DNA of 64,000 nucleotides, taken from positions 1,917,486 through 1,981,485 of the forward strand of contig CM038721.1 of assembly GCA_021613375.1 (NCBI GenBank), in the 5' to 3' direction. Below are positions 35,366 through 49,200 of this stretch, piece by piece. A program made the translations under genes and the position numbers. The first letter of the stretch is position 1. The number at the start of each line of letters is the position of its first letter. This DNA comes from Megaleporinus macrocephalus (lineage: Eukaryota; Chordata; Actinopteri; Characiformes; Anostomidae). The notes under the pieces were generated by a model. It saw only the letters and a list, made by a program, of their open reading frames with translations. It made no database searches and was not told the origin of the DNA.

Positions 35366-36911
35366 GTAAGGAGCTCATGGTTTTCACTGTTAGTCCAGTG
35401 GCGAGTGCTCTGTATTGAATTAGCTTGATTACTGTAAAGGCTGTGCTGGTGTGATATTCTGTATTAATTAAGTAAATTTACTGCACAGATCTTTTCCTCT
35501 CTGCATGTGAGGCGACGTTAGGTGATTTCATTCCCATCGTTACAGTTAAACATCATTCCAGTGTCATGTGCTGTGATTCTCCTGCCTCTGATTGAACACC
35601 TGTTGGTATAATCTCTGCAGAGTTGTTGCCTCTACTCAGATGCAGCCCACCTTTGCCAGAAAAGTCTTCCCGTGCTTTGATGAGCCGGCGATGAAGGCCG
35701 TTTTCCACATCACTCTCATTCACCCACTCGGCACGGTGGCTCTGGCTAACAGCATGAAAACTGGTAACTGGACCTTTCTTCTTTTTTGGTTTTTGATATA
35801 CATTTTAAAAAGGCCTTTACATTGTGTGTAAAATTTGGGATGAAGGGACTAAAAGAAATTACCCAAAATGGCTTGGAGAAAAGTCAAGTTTCAATCAATC
35901 AATTAATGAATCAATCAATCAATCAATCAACCAACCAACCAACCAACCAACCCACCAACCAACCAATCAACTAATCAATTAATCTAGCTTTATCATTATG
36001 ACTGTGTAGGGTACAGTATTGCTAAAACATTATAGCAATGACAACATAATCAAACAGCAATAATAATCATAATAACAGTTGAAACTAATACCTTTGTGTA
36101 TATGTTTATATTTTGTACACACATTGTTGTGCATTGGGGGGATGGGGGTACAGCGGAGACAGTTGGAAAAAAAACCTAAAGTAAATAAAAGTATTTCCAA
36201 TTCCTATTGAAATGGTTATGATGACTGGACCAATTGAAAATACTTATAGTGCTTTCAAAAAAATCTCTTTACATTAACGTACATTAAGTTATAAATGTTT
36301 TGGGTGCTCCTGTAGAGGTACTACTTTAGAAATGACTTGTTTACATTTACATTTACATCAGCATTTAGCAGACGCTCTTATCCAGAGCGACTTACGAAAG
36401 TGTTCAGTTAGAGTATGAATCTCTATCTAGTACAAACAGGTTTAAGTCCAAACTACTCTTATCCTCAAACACTGCCATAAACACAGGGCCAGTGTTGATA
36501 CCTAGAAACAAGACAATGCAATACTTAGCAAGACTGGAACACCTACAGAGAAGAGAGGTGTTTGTTTTCTATATGGGTTAAAAAGTAACTGTATTATATA
36601 TACCACCATTACAAAATGGAATGAGGTCTAAAGTCAGATATGTCTTTTCAGTAGTTCCTCCGTAAACAGTTATATAACAGAGAGAGACTGTACGGCTCAC
36701 GTGACTTGTTCCAGTATATAATCCAGTATATTACAGACAGTAGACACATACTTTATTAATCCCAGAGGGAAATTCAAGATCTCTGTATTTAACCCATCCT
36801 ACACTCACATATACACACACACACTAGTGAACATACACACTAGGGGGCAGTGAAACACTCACGTATACATACGCACTAGTGAACACACATACTAGGGGGC
36901 AGTGCAACACT

Positions 36912-36988
<77 letters not shown>

Positions 36989-37214
36989 TAGTAAACACAT
37001 ACACTAGGGGGCAGTAAAACACTCACATTTACACACTCCATTGAACACACACACTAGAGGCAGTTAAACACTCACATATACACACACACTAGGGGGCAGT
37101 GAAACGCTCACATATATAAACACACACACGCTAGTGAACACACATACTAGAGGCAGTGAAACACTCACATATATACACACACACTAGGGGGCAGTAAAAT
37201 ACGCACACACACAC

Positions 37215-37276
<62 letters not shown>

Positions 37277-40200
37277 GCTAGTTAACACACACTAGAGGCT
37301 GTGAAACTCTCACATATACACACGCACTAGTGAACATACACACTAGTGTAGCGAGAAGCTCTACCATGGTGCTCAGGGAGCAGTCAGGGGTTAGGTGCCT
37401 TCCTAAAGGGCATTCAGTTGTGTCCTGCCGACTCATGGGATCCAATTGGCAACTTTCCAGTCACAAGGCTGGGTCCCTAACCTCCAGCCCACGACTACCC
37501 CAGTATGTATGTGTTCAGTATGTTTGTAACGTTTGTGATTGTCTATTCGTCAGGAGATTTATTTTCTTACGGTGTAAAAACACTGGCTGTGTTTAAACTG
37601 AGTAGAAAATGGCCTACTGTAGATTTTTGCAGAAGCAGTAATAAACTGTCCTGCGTATCTGAGGAACTGGTTTCACTCCCACTTTCCAGAACAATGTGTG
37701 ATTGAAATGCCTCCAGCCACTCACTTAGCTTCACTCGGCTGTGGTGCAAGTATGTAGAGTCTCAGAACTTCTCAACAGCATTTAGCCTAAAATAAAACCA
37801 CCAGGTATTAAGCTGCTTCACCAGAACAGTGTTTCACAAGTCTTTCATTCCCATCCAGACTTTCTGCACATATCCTGACAGCAAGATGGGTATAGTTATA
37901 TAACCATTTCGAACACTGAGGCCAATCAAAATGCTTTACACATAAGAAAATACAAAAAGAATGCAAACATCAAGAACATGTACGACAAAAAACACAACCA
38001 AACTTTAAACTGTAAAGTATCTAGCACCAGGGTTCCTCTAAGGCTCTCAGGTTCCATTTAAGAGCAGAATAGTGGCTACTTCTTCAGGTTTCTAATGATC
38101 TGGGGTGCGTTTCCCAAAACGTTCGTAACCCTAAGTAACTTCACACTTAAGAACATTCTTAAAATTACGAATGTTTCCCGAAAGCCTTCAGAACTAACGT
38201 AGGACGTAAAGTCGTTCGGAAATATAAGAGCAATCTGACCCACTTGTAACTCAGTAAGTTCTTCTTAACTCAGTTCACGTGCAGTTCTGTCTCAAAAACA
38301 AAAGAGGGCGCTAATCATCCTTTTAAAAACGCATTGTTCTGAGCATGGACACTGCACACATTTATACAAACATGAATTCATGAAGATTTAAAATCACTTT
38401 TAAAAGCGTAAATGACATCCAACGTCAACAAATATAATATCCAACAGCTTAATTATGTAAACAGTAAACTTCGAGAGTAAACAGGTGTTTGTTTGTATCA
38501 TGGTGTAGTGGGAAGCAAACTGCCCACCACTCAGAAAGTCAATACTGTGTATAAATATATATTTTACTTTTTTTATTTCAAGGTTGGAATCATTGAATCT
38601 CATAAACAAACTGTTTAAACTGTATAAACTGTTTAAAGTACAATAGATTATTTGTTGATATTCACATGTAAACGTACATACTTTTAATTAATTGTATTCC
38701 AGTGTTACAGTCGTAGTAGTAAATTACTTGCGTTTGCGTGGCCGATGTGCTGAGCTAGGAAGGTTAAGCATTTTACATAAAAGTAATGTAAATTCTTATT
38801 TGTTCTTTTTTATTATAATTATTTACATAACGATACATTTGTGGCATAATAAGAGGAAACCTATGTAAATCGGTGGTTCAGTTCTCGACTGGCAGTGCCT
38901 ATTCAGCGCTAACACGGGGGGCGGAGTCAACAAAGAGCTACTTGAAACTAGTTTGTAAGTTTGGAGACTAAGAAGGCGTAACTCGCAAAATTGGGGTTCT
39001 TAAAGCGGAAACTGTTTAAAAGTTTTATCTTAAAATCACGTTTTGGCGGCGTATACAATTCACCCACTGTGTTTGTTGTTAGTAACGAGCTCTAGTTGTT
39101 AGGTGGTCTTTCACTGTGTTAAGGCTTGTGTTGAGATGCCTGTTCAGAAATATCCTCGTCGGGTAGCTCGCGCCAGCTTTAATCGTGAGGTCAGTGATGA
39201 GAGCAACGATGACCATATATACTGTAATAAACCAGCTTTAGTATAATGTGTTGTTATGGTAACATACTAGGAGGGTCTGGGTTAGCTAACGTTTATATTA
39301 ACTTTAGTCAGAAATCACTCTGAAACGTTAAATTACATTACTCTCAGACCACGCCTTAAAACTGCAGACTGCTACTGCACTACATACATAAATAATAAAA
39401 TATAATAAATAAAATTAATTAATTAATGAGTAAATAAAAGGACACAATCGTTAGAAGTGCTGTCAGTAGTGCAGTATGTAATGTTCTAGGGGGCGCTGTT
39501 TGGGACACAGCCTTACTGTCTAACATTAATGTTAGTCTGGTCTAGTCAGGAAACATTAACATACATTATATATAATATATTTTGTATAGATATGTATATA
39601 TAATCCGGACACTGCATGTATAGTTTAAAAGTTTTCTGACAGCAGTACCATGTAATGTGGAGTATCTAGTTTAGTTTGTAAAGTGATCTTTAGTTGGATT
39701 TATCTAATAATAATCAGACGTACAGATAATGTTATATTTTATTTATTTATTTGTAATTTACTGTAATTCTACAAATGTTGTTCTACGTCACTATACATAC
39801 AGTGATTTACTACCTTACCTACAGTGGAATCAGCTTATAGGTAATATTTAGGGGATGGGGTGGGCTTTGATTCATCTTAGCAAATGTTGGGCGATCATTA
39901 CAGTGATCAACGCTGCTAGAAAGTAAGGTCTGACCGAGTTTCAGAAAATCTCTCATTTTGTTGATGCTAAAATAAAGAGGTCACTAAAAACATAGTGGAT
40001 AAATCTTTTTCGTCGAGGTGGTCTTTGGTCTAAATATTGGGAAATGTTGTGATTTTTATCTCCAGTTAAAGTGATGTAAATAAATTCAGTAGTAATTTTA
40101 GTTTTGGGATGTATTGATGTTTATCTGACTGTGCGTTCAACTTCCACATTATGTTTATGAACTGAATGTATTCACTGTATTTCTAAGTGTTTCGAATTTA

Positions 40201-43200
40201 AGCTAGGATTAAAATACAAAGTCTAATTTAAAAGTACTTCTATGGTCGTTATTTCTGCATCTCATTTTTCTGTTTTTTTTTTTTAGGCACAGAAACACTC
40301 TTCGTGAACACTAGATGGTTTTTACGGACCAGGTTTGCACCGACTGTGAAGATGTCGACGTATCTGTTAACTTTTGTGGTCGGCGACTTTATTTCCATTA
40401 AAAGCCCGGCAGACGCAGAGGTTCTGGTAAGAGCTGTGAAGTCCTCTGTGGTTTTCTGAGTTCTCTGTGGTGAAGCTGTTGTTCCATAGAATGACATTTT
40501 ACTTTTCACTAGTAAAAAAAACCTGTAGCCTGTACTTACAATGACCTGTTTCAATTTAATGTCCATCTTTAGATCCGAATCTGGGCTCAAAGACAGGCCA
40601 TTAAAGCCGGCCTGGGCGACTATGCCCTGAACATCACTGGCCACATGATTGCTTTCTTCCAGAAGTACTACAACTCCAAATTCCCTCTGCCAAAGTTAGG
40701 TAAGAATCGTTAATAAAAAGATTGAATAATAATAATAATAATAATAATAATTATAATAATATAATTATTAGATAATTCATGCATGATAAATACATGTAAC
40801 ATAAATGTTGTTAATAATATACAAGACATTTTGATTGAAGTTCAGAATTATTCAGTGGGTGACTCAGAGATTCAGGATAGAAGTAGACAAATCCAAAGAC
40901 GAAGTAGAAAAACCCACAAAAGTGGTCCTAATGGCGCAAAAGAGAATTTTACTAAAATTTAAAAAAAAATAAATAAAAAAAAAATAATATTTGACAAAAG
41001 AGACATTACCTAACAAATATTATTAAAAATATTAAATAATTATTAGACCATTTATGCACGAGGAACACCACATATAACATAAATGTTTTTAATAATAAAC
41101 ATGACATTTTGACTGAAGTTAAATGTATAATGTGATTATAATGAAATTTCAATCAAAATTATTCAGCGTGTGACTCAGAGATTCAGGATAGAAGTAGACA
41201 AATCCAAAGACAAAGTAGAAAAAGCAGAGTCTCAAAAATGATTACAAGTCCAAAAACACAATCTCTAAACTCAATCCCTCATAAGAAGCTTGGGCATCAC
41301 TGGGCCTTCCAACAAGACAGTGATCAGCCTACCTGTCCACCAAAGCTTGGGTTCTGAAGAAGTCCAGGAAGGTTCTGGAGTGACCGTCACAGCCTCCTGA
41401 CTGGAACCCCATACAAAAATCTTTGGTGGGATTTGAAGAATGTGGTGCACAAACCAAACATTCCTCAAAGATTCCTCAGGAATGCTTCCAGAAGCTGGTG
41501 TTTGGCTATGAATCATGTCATAACAGCAAATCGGTGCCTAAAGACGCTCTTCAAGAAGCACTAAAGACGCTCTTCATGAAGAGGTTAAATCACTCTGAGA
41601 CTGCAGTTTCATTTAAAGTGGCATCTGGTGTTGAATTTGTTTTTATTTAACTGTAAAAGTGCTTCGTTGGTACAACCTAAAGAATCTCTTCATGTGGTAA
41701 CAAGCGACTGAATTACTTTTGCTCAACTGGGAAATTACTTTGATTGAAAGAATTAATTCTTTAGTTCATTCAAACGAACAAAAGTAGTTTATTTATTTGT
41801 ATCACATAAAATCATTTTTTAGGTTGTGCTCACAGTGTAGTTGTGTTCGGCTATTGAAATTGTTCTTGTTTGGTCAAGAAAAACTAGCTGGGTTGCTTGT
41901 TACCACATGGATAATATTTTTAGGTGCACCAATTAAAGCTAGTTAAGGCCTAATTTGATGAGGAGTGAATCTATGTTCGCAGCTGTGTGCTAGTCGTGAG
42001 CAAGTCCATAGATAAATATTGCTCTCTCGTTCTTGCAGATCAGATCGCACTGCCTACAGTCAGCGTTGGCGCTCTGGAGAACTCCTTCATGGAAAGGTCT
42101 CTTCTGTTTGATCCCAGTGTGTCCTCCAATAAAGATAACGAATGGGCCTTAATGGCCAACTCTCACGAGCTTGCACACAAGGTGACAGCACTGCATCTCA
42201 TATAAAATCTATTGATCCTCAATAGGCTATAACATTAACCCCACCTCTCTGTATCTACACTCACTGTCCACTGTATCCACTCCACTGACCATACAGGACC
42301 TCCACTCACTGTCCACTGTATCCACTCCACTGACCATACAGGACCTCCACTCACTGTCCACTGTATCAGCTCCACTGACCATACAGGACCTCCACTCACT
42401 GTCCACTGTATCAGCTCCACTGACCATACAGGACCTCCACTCACTGTCCACTGTATCAGCTCCACTGACCATACAGGACCTCCACTCACTGTCCACTGTA
42501 TCAGCTCCACTGACCATACAGGACCTACACTCACTGTCCACTGTATCAACTCCACTGACCATACAGGACCTCCACTCACTGTCCACTGTATCAGCTCCAC
42601 TGACCACACAGGACCTCCACTCACTGTCCACTGTATCAGCTCCACTGACCATACAGGACCTCCACTCACTGTCCACTGTATCAGCTCCACTGACCATACA
42701 GGACCTCCACTCACTGTCCACTGTATCAGCTCCACTGACCATACAGGAGCTCCACTTACAGACTGTAGTTCATCTGATTCTCTGTATACTTTATTGCTCT
42801 GTTCTTTAATGATCAGGACCCCCACAGGACCACCACAGAGCAGATACTATTAGGGAGGTGGATCATTCTCAGTGTGAGTGCTAGTGTGAGTGGATCAGGC
42901 ACTGCAGTGCACTGTGTCCACTCACTGTCCACTCTATTAGACACTACTACTACTTGCTGGTCCACCTTGTAGATGTAGAGTCAGAGACAGTAGCTCATCT
43001 GCTGCTGCACAGTTTGTGTTCCTCTAGTTCTTCATCAGTGGACACAGGACGCCGCCCACAGGACACTGCTGTCTGGATAGTTTTGGTTGGTGGACGATTC
43101 TCAGTCCAGCAGCACTGCTGTGTCTGATCCACTCACACCAGCACAACACACTCTGAGAATGATCCACCTCCCTAATAGTATCTGCTCTGTGGTGGTCCTG

Positions 43201-46200
43201 TGGGGGTTCTGGTCATTAAAGAACAGAGTAATAAAGTATACAGAGAATCAGATGAACCACAGTCTGTAAGTGGAGCTCCTGTATGGTGAGTGGAGCTGAT
43301 ACAGTGGACAGTGAGTGGAGATGTTAGGAGGTGGTTTAATGTTATGACTGATCTATAAATCATGTTTAACTGTTTCAGTGGTTTGGAAACCTTGTGACCA
43401 TGAAATGGTGGAACGACCTGTGGTTGAATGAAGGTATTGCCAGCTACGTCTCTTATTTTGTGGCCCATGATGTTCAGCCCACCTGGAACATGGTAAGTTC
43501 TCATTTACCAGCTTCACCTACAGATGAACGCAGCTACTTTCACAGCTACTGGAAAATGACAAGCTAAATGATAAGTAGGCCAGATACTCGTCTGACCCAT
43601 ATGTTGACATTTTAAAGGCCTACTTTAATGTTCACCCTGTTTTTATGATGTCATAGGCCCTCCAACATTTACATGATTGAGGTTGTACTGATCACTGAGA
43701 ACTGAATCTCAATTTTTTTTTTTCAATAATTCATATTTGTCTCTAAAAAAAGTCTGTAATTCAACTAAATGCACTTCAAACACTGAAAGTAAATGTAGAA
43801 AAACTGGAACCCCATAGAAAACCTTTTGTGGGATTTGAAGAAGGTGGTGCACAAACCCAAACAGGTCATAGAACTGAATGATGTTGTTCCTGAGGAACAA
43901 CTTTACTAGACACTAAAGCCTTACTAGGCACTAAAGATGCTCTTCACGAAGAGGTTAAATCACTCTGAGACTGAGGGTGTCATTGAAAGTGGCATTTGGT
44001 GTTGAATTTGTTTATATTTAACTGTAAAAGTGCTTTGTTGGTACAACCTAAAGAATAACTTCATGTGGTAGATAGATAGATAGATAAATAGATAGATAGA
44101 TAGATAGATAGATACTTTATTGATCCCGAAGGAAATTTAGCAGCCAATAGCAGTTAAACAGTACAAAAAACAATAAAGTATATGAAGAACAATAAAGAAT
44201 TCCAATAGTAAAAAAGAATATATACAAGAACACATGAATACAAACTATACAACCTGACTGAGGGTAAAAAGGTAGTGCAGTAATAAATTAGGAAGTGTGT
44301 AAGAGAAAAACGGGTATCAGCAGATATATTACAGTACTGGGATATTTATTAAAAAATAAATAAATAAATAAATGTGCAAAGATTGTATTTAAGTAAATGT
44401 TAAATGGTGTTAAATAGTGTCCAGGAGTGCAAATGAACAGGATGTACATCAAAGTGTCAATAGTGTCTATGAGTGCTGACATAAGATGTCCAGTAAAGTG
44501 TCGAGAGTGTCTATGAATGCTGACATAAGATGTCCAGTAAAGTGTGGAGAGTGTCCGGGAGTGCAGATGTCCAGTAAAGTGTCAATAGTGTCTATGAGTG
44601 CTGACATAAGATGTCCAGTAAAGTGTCGAGAGTGTCTATGAGTGCTGACATAAGATGTCCAGTAAAGTGTCAATAGTGTCTATGAGTGCTGACATAAGAT
44701 GTCCAGTAAAGTGTCGAGAGTGTCTATGAGTGCTGACATAAGATGTCCAGTAAAGTGTCAATAGTGTCTATGAGTGCTGACATAAGATGTCCAGTAGAGT
44801 GTCGAGGGTGTCTATGAGTGCTGACATAAGATGTCCAGTAAAGTGTCAATAGTGTCTATGAGTGCTGATATAAGATGTCCAGTAAAGTGTCAATAGTGTC
44901 TATGAGTGCTGATATAAGATGTCCAGTAAAGTGTCAATAGTGTCTATGAGTGCTGACATAAGATGTCCAGTAAAGTGTCAATAGTGTCTATGAGTGCTGA
45001 CATAAGATGTCCAGTAAAGTGTCAATAGTGTCTATGAGTGCTGACATAAGATGTCCAGTAAAGTGTCGAGAGTGTCTATGAGTGCTGACATAAGATGTCC
45101 AGTAAAGTGTCAATAGTGTCTATGAGTGCTGACATAAGATGTCCAGTAAAGTGTCAATAGTGTCTATGAGTGCTGACATAAGATGTCCAGTAAAGTGTCA
45201 ATAGTGTCTATGAGTGCTGACATAAGATGTCCAGTAAAGTGTCAATAGTGTCTATGAGTGCTGACATAAGATGTCCAGTAAAGTGTCAATAGTGTCTATG
45301 AGTGCTGATATAAGATGTCCAGTAAAGTGTCAATAGTGTCTATGAGTGCTGACATAAGATGTCCAGTAAAGTGTCAATAGTGTCTATGAGTGCTGATATA
45401 AGATGTCCAGTAAAGTGTCAATAGTGTCTATGAGTGCTGACATAAGATGTCCAGTAAAGTGTCGAGAGTGTCTATGAGTGCTGACATAAGATGTCCAGTA
45501 AAGTGTCAATAGTGTCTATGAGTGCTGACATAAGATGTCCAGTAAAGTGTCGAGAGTGTCTATGAGTGCTGACATAAGATGTCCAGTAAAGTGTCAATAG
45601 TGTCTATGAGTGCTGACATAAGATGTCCAGTAGAGTGTCGAGGGTGTCTATGAGTGCTGACATAAGATGTCCAGTAAAGTGTCAATAGTGTCTATGAGTG
45701 CTGACATAAGATGTCCAGTAAAGTGTCAATAGTGTCTATGAGTGCTGACATAAGATGTCCAGTAAAGTGTCAATAGTGTCTATGAGTGCTGACATAAGAT
45801 GTCCAGTAAAGTGTCAATAGTGTCTGTGAGTGCTGACATAAGATGTCCAGTAAAGTGTCAATAGTGTCTATGAGTGCTGACATAAGATGTCCAGTAAAGT
45901 GTCAATAGTGTCTATGAGTGCTGACATAAGATGTCCAGTAAAGTGTCGAGAGTGTCTGTGAGTGCTGACATAAGATGTCCAGTAAAGTGTCAATAGTGTC
46001 TATGAGTGCTGATATAAGATGTCCAGTAAAGTGTCAATAGTGTCTATGAGTGCTGACATAAGATGTTCAGTAAAGTGTCAATAGTGTCTATGAGTGCTGA
46101 CATAAGATGTCCAGTAAAGTGTCGAGAGTGTCTATGAGTGCTGATATAAGATGTCCAGTAAAGTGTGGAGAGTGTCTATGAGTGCTGACATAAGATGTCC

Positions 46201-49200
46201 AGTAAAGTGTCAATAGTGTCTATGAGTGCTGACATAAGATGTCCAGTAAAGTGTCGAGAGTGTCCGGGAGTGCAGATGTACAGTATTGTGATTACAGTAC
46301 AAATAAAAATAAACTGTAATGTGAATTAAGGGACTTGTTCCTCATCTGTCCTCCTTCCTCTTCCGGCTCCACTGGGAGGAGTTGGAGAGTCTCGCGGGAC
46401 AAAGGATCTCCTGAGTCTGTCTGTAGAGCAGCTCTGTGACAGGAACCTGCCACTGAACTTGATCCTTTGTTCCATGATGATGGTGTGCAGTGAGTGACCA
46501 TCATCATCCATGATGGAGAGCAGTTTGTGCAGTGTCCTCCTCTCTGCTACCGTAGTCACACCAACTGAACTACTATTGCTCAACTTTGATTAGAAGTATT
46601 CAAGTCAAGTCAAGTCAAGTGGGTTTTTATTGTCATTTCAACTACATACAGAGTACACAGTGAAACGAAACAACGTTCCTCCAGGACCATGGTGCAACAT
46701 AGACAGTGCATACAGACACAAGTGCAACACAAACAAACAAGTACGGACAGACAACACAACACAGTACAGACAGAGAATAATAAATAATTGCTGGTTGTGT
46801 GCAAATTGTGCAATGTGTAATAAATAGAGTCCAGTGAGGTAGTAAAGTTGTTAGTGCAATGCTTTGTGCAAAAAATGCTTCCCTTTTTTTATCTGGGGTA
46901 AATGGTTGGAGAAAGATATCAGTTCAGACGTTGAGTTGTGTTGAGAAGTCTTGGGGGAAGAAGCTGTTGCAGAGTCTGGTCGTGTTGGACCGGACGCTGC
47001 GGTACCTTCTTCCTGATGGCAGGAGGGAGAACAGTCTGTGTGAAGGGTGGGTGGGGTCATCCACAATGCTGGTTGCTTTGCGGATGCAGCGGGTGGTGTA
47101 AATGTCCAAGACGGAGGGGAGAGAGACTCCGATGATCCTCTCAGCTGTCCTCACAATGCGTTGGAGGGACTTGCGGTCAGAGGCTGTGCAGGTCCCAAAC
47201 CAAGCAGTGATGCAGCTGCTTAGGATACTCTCTATGGTTCCCCTATAGAAGAGGGTGAGGATGGGTGGAGGGAGACGGGCCTTTCTCAGCTTCCGGAGGA
47301 AGTAGAGACGCTGCTGGGCTTTCTTGGCTGTAGAGCTGGTGTTCAGGGACCAGGTGAGGTTCTCCGCTAGGTGGACACCAAGGAACTTGGTGCTCTTAAC
47401 GATCTCCACAGAGGAGCCGTTGATGTTAAGCGGAGAGTGGTCCGGTCTTGATTTCCTGAAGTCAACAACCATTTCCTTGGTCTTCTCTACATTCCAGTGA
47501 AGGTTGTTGACTGTACACCAGTCTGTCAGCTGCTGTACCTCCTCCCTGTATGCTGACTCGTCGCCTTTGCTGATGAGACCCAGCACAGTTGTATCATCGG
47601 CGAACTTTATGATGCTGTTAGAACTGTGTTTCGCAACACAGTCATGAGTCAGCAGGGTGAACAACAGAGGACTCAGTACACTGCCCTGGGGTGCCCCAGT
47701 GTTCATGGTGATGGTGCTGGAGCTGCTGTTCCCGAACCGGACTAACTGGGGCCTCCCTGTCAGGAAGTCCAGGATCCAGTTGCACAGGGGGGTGTTGAGG
47801 CCCAGCAGGCTTAACTTCCTGGTGAGATTCTGCGGGATGATGGTGTTGAATGCTGAACTGAAGTCTATGAACAGCATTCTGACGTAGGTGTCCTTCTTCT
47901 CCAGGTGGGTAAGGGAGTGCATTCTTTAGTGCATTTATTTATTTGTATCACATTAAAACATTTTTTAGGTTGTGCCAAATATGCACTGCTCACGGTGTAG
48001 TTGTGTTCGGCTTTTGAAATTGTTCTTGTTTGGTCAAGTAAAAATTGTTGGCTCGCTTGTTACCACATGGAGAATGGCCGTATTGTCGTTGTCAAATAAA
48101 AGTATATGACGTCTGAACATCTGATGATGACTGGACCAATAAAAACGCTCCTAATATGGCTTCAAATGAAATCAGTTTATAAGAATTAACATTGAAAGTA
48201 AAGAATGTTTTTGTTTTCTCCTGGAAAGTTAATACTTTTAAGATGTGTGTTTTTCTTTGAAGGTTACGTGGTATCTTCACTTCGCTAGTGTGGACCACGT
48301 TCTGAAATGAGTCATGATGGGCAAACTCAGAAGGCTTGGGCTAGAGTTCTGGGTGGCGTGCCCCCAAACATTTAAATGCATGCTAAGTGTTGGTGGGCCG
48401 CACAAAGATTGTGGGCATGGGTACAGTTGTACTCGTGGTAAGCTTTGGAGGACCAACGGCCAAGAACTTTGATGGTGTGGTCAGAGATTCCTAGGAGTGT
48501 ATCGTGAAGGAGTGTATGATGTTGTTCAACACAGTGAAGGAGTGAGAATGGAGGTGTACATAGGTGGTGTGTGTGATCAGGGTGTGGTCAAGCTCCCAAA
48601 TCTCCAAAAGGTTTGTGGTAAATTACCCACAATCCACTCTGGCACATGATTTAATTGATGAACTTCTGCCTCAAAACGCTCTGGCGACATCAATGCAAGC
48701 AGCTGTTTGGAAGTAAATACATAAAGTCTTGATTTGGGTTCTAGAAAGATCTGATGGTGCTGAACGAGGTTCATAAAGCCTTCGCAGTGGACGCTCAGGC
48801 ATCTTCCCACCCGCTGTCCTACCTGGAAGAGGAGATCAACACACCTGCACAGATCATTACAACGTTTGATACCATTACCTACAGCAAGGTACTCCATCAC
48901 CCCAGCCCTCACTCTGCTCTATACACTGCTTTATTGAGACTCAGTGATTAATATGTGTGTGTATTTGTCCTACAGGGGGCGGCTGTGTTAAGGATGCTCT
49001 CAGAGTTCTTATCGGAGCCTGTCTTTGCCTCCGGACTCAGTGTAGGTTACTCTCCAGCTCATGCAGTAAACGAGTAGTGGAATTAACGAGCTGGCTAATG
49101 AAGCGATAGCTGATAACGATCATGTTAATAGCGCTGATCTTGTTGTCGCTGCCTCCTCAGGCCTACCTGAAGCAGTTCGCGTACGGAAACACGGTGTACA

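Noticed and set aside
42227..42825. Minus-strand repeat proteins of 171-196 codons
   Set aside because: 45-bp minisatellite inside a fold-back element, open in two frames; not coding.
44440..46285. CRISPR-like regular spacing of a 44-bp repeat
   Set aside because: There are no unique spacers; units are contiguous variants in a eukaryotic LINE, so it is a minisatellite.
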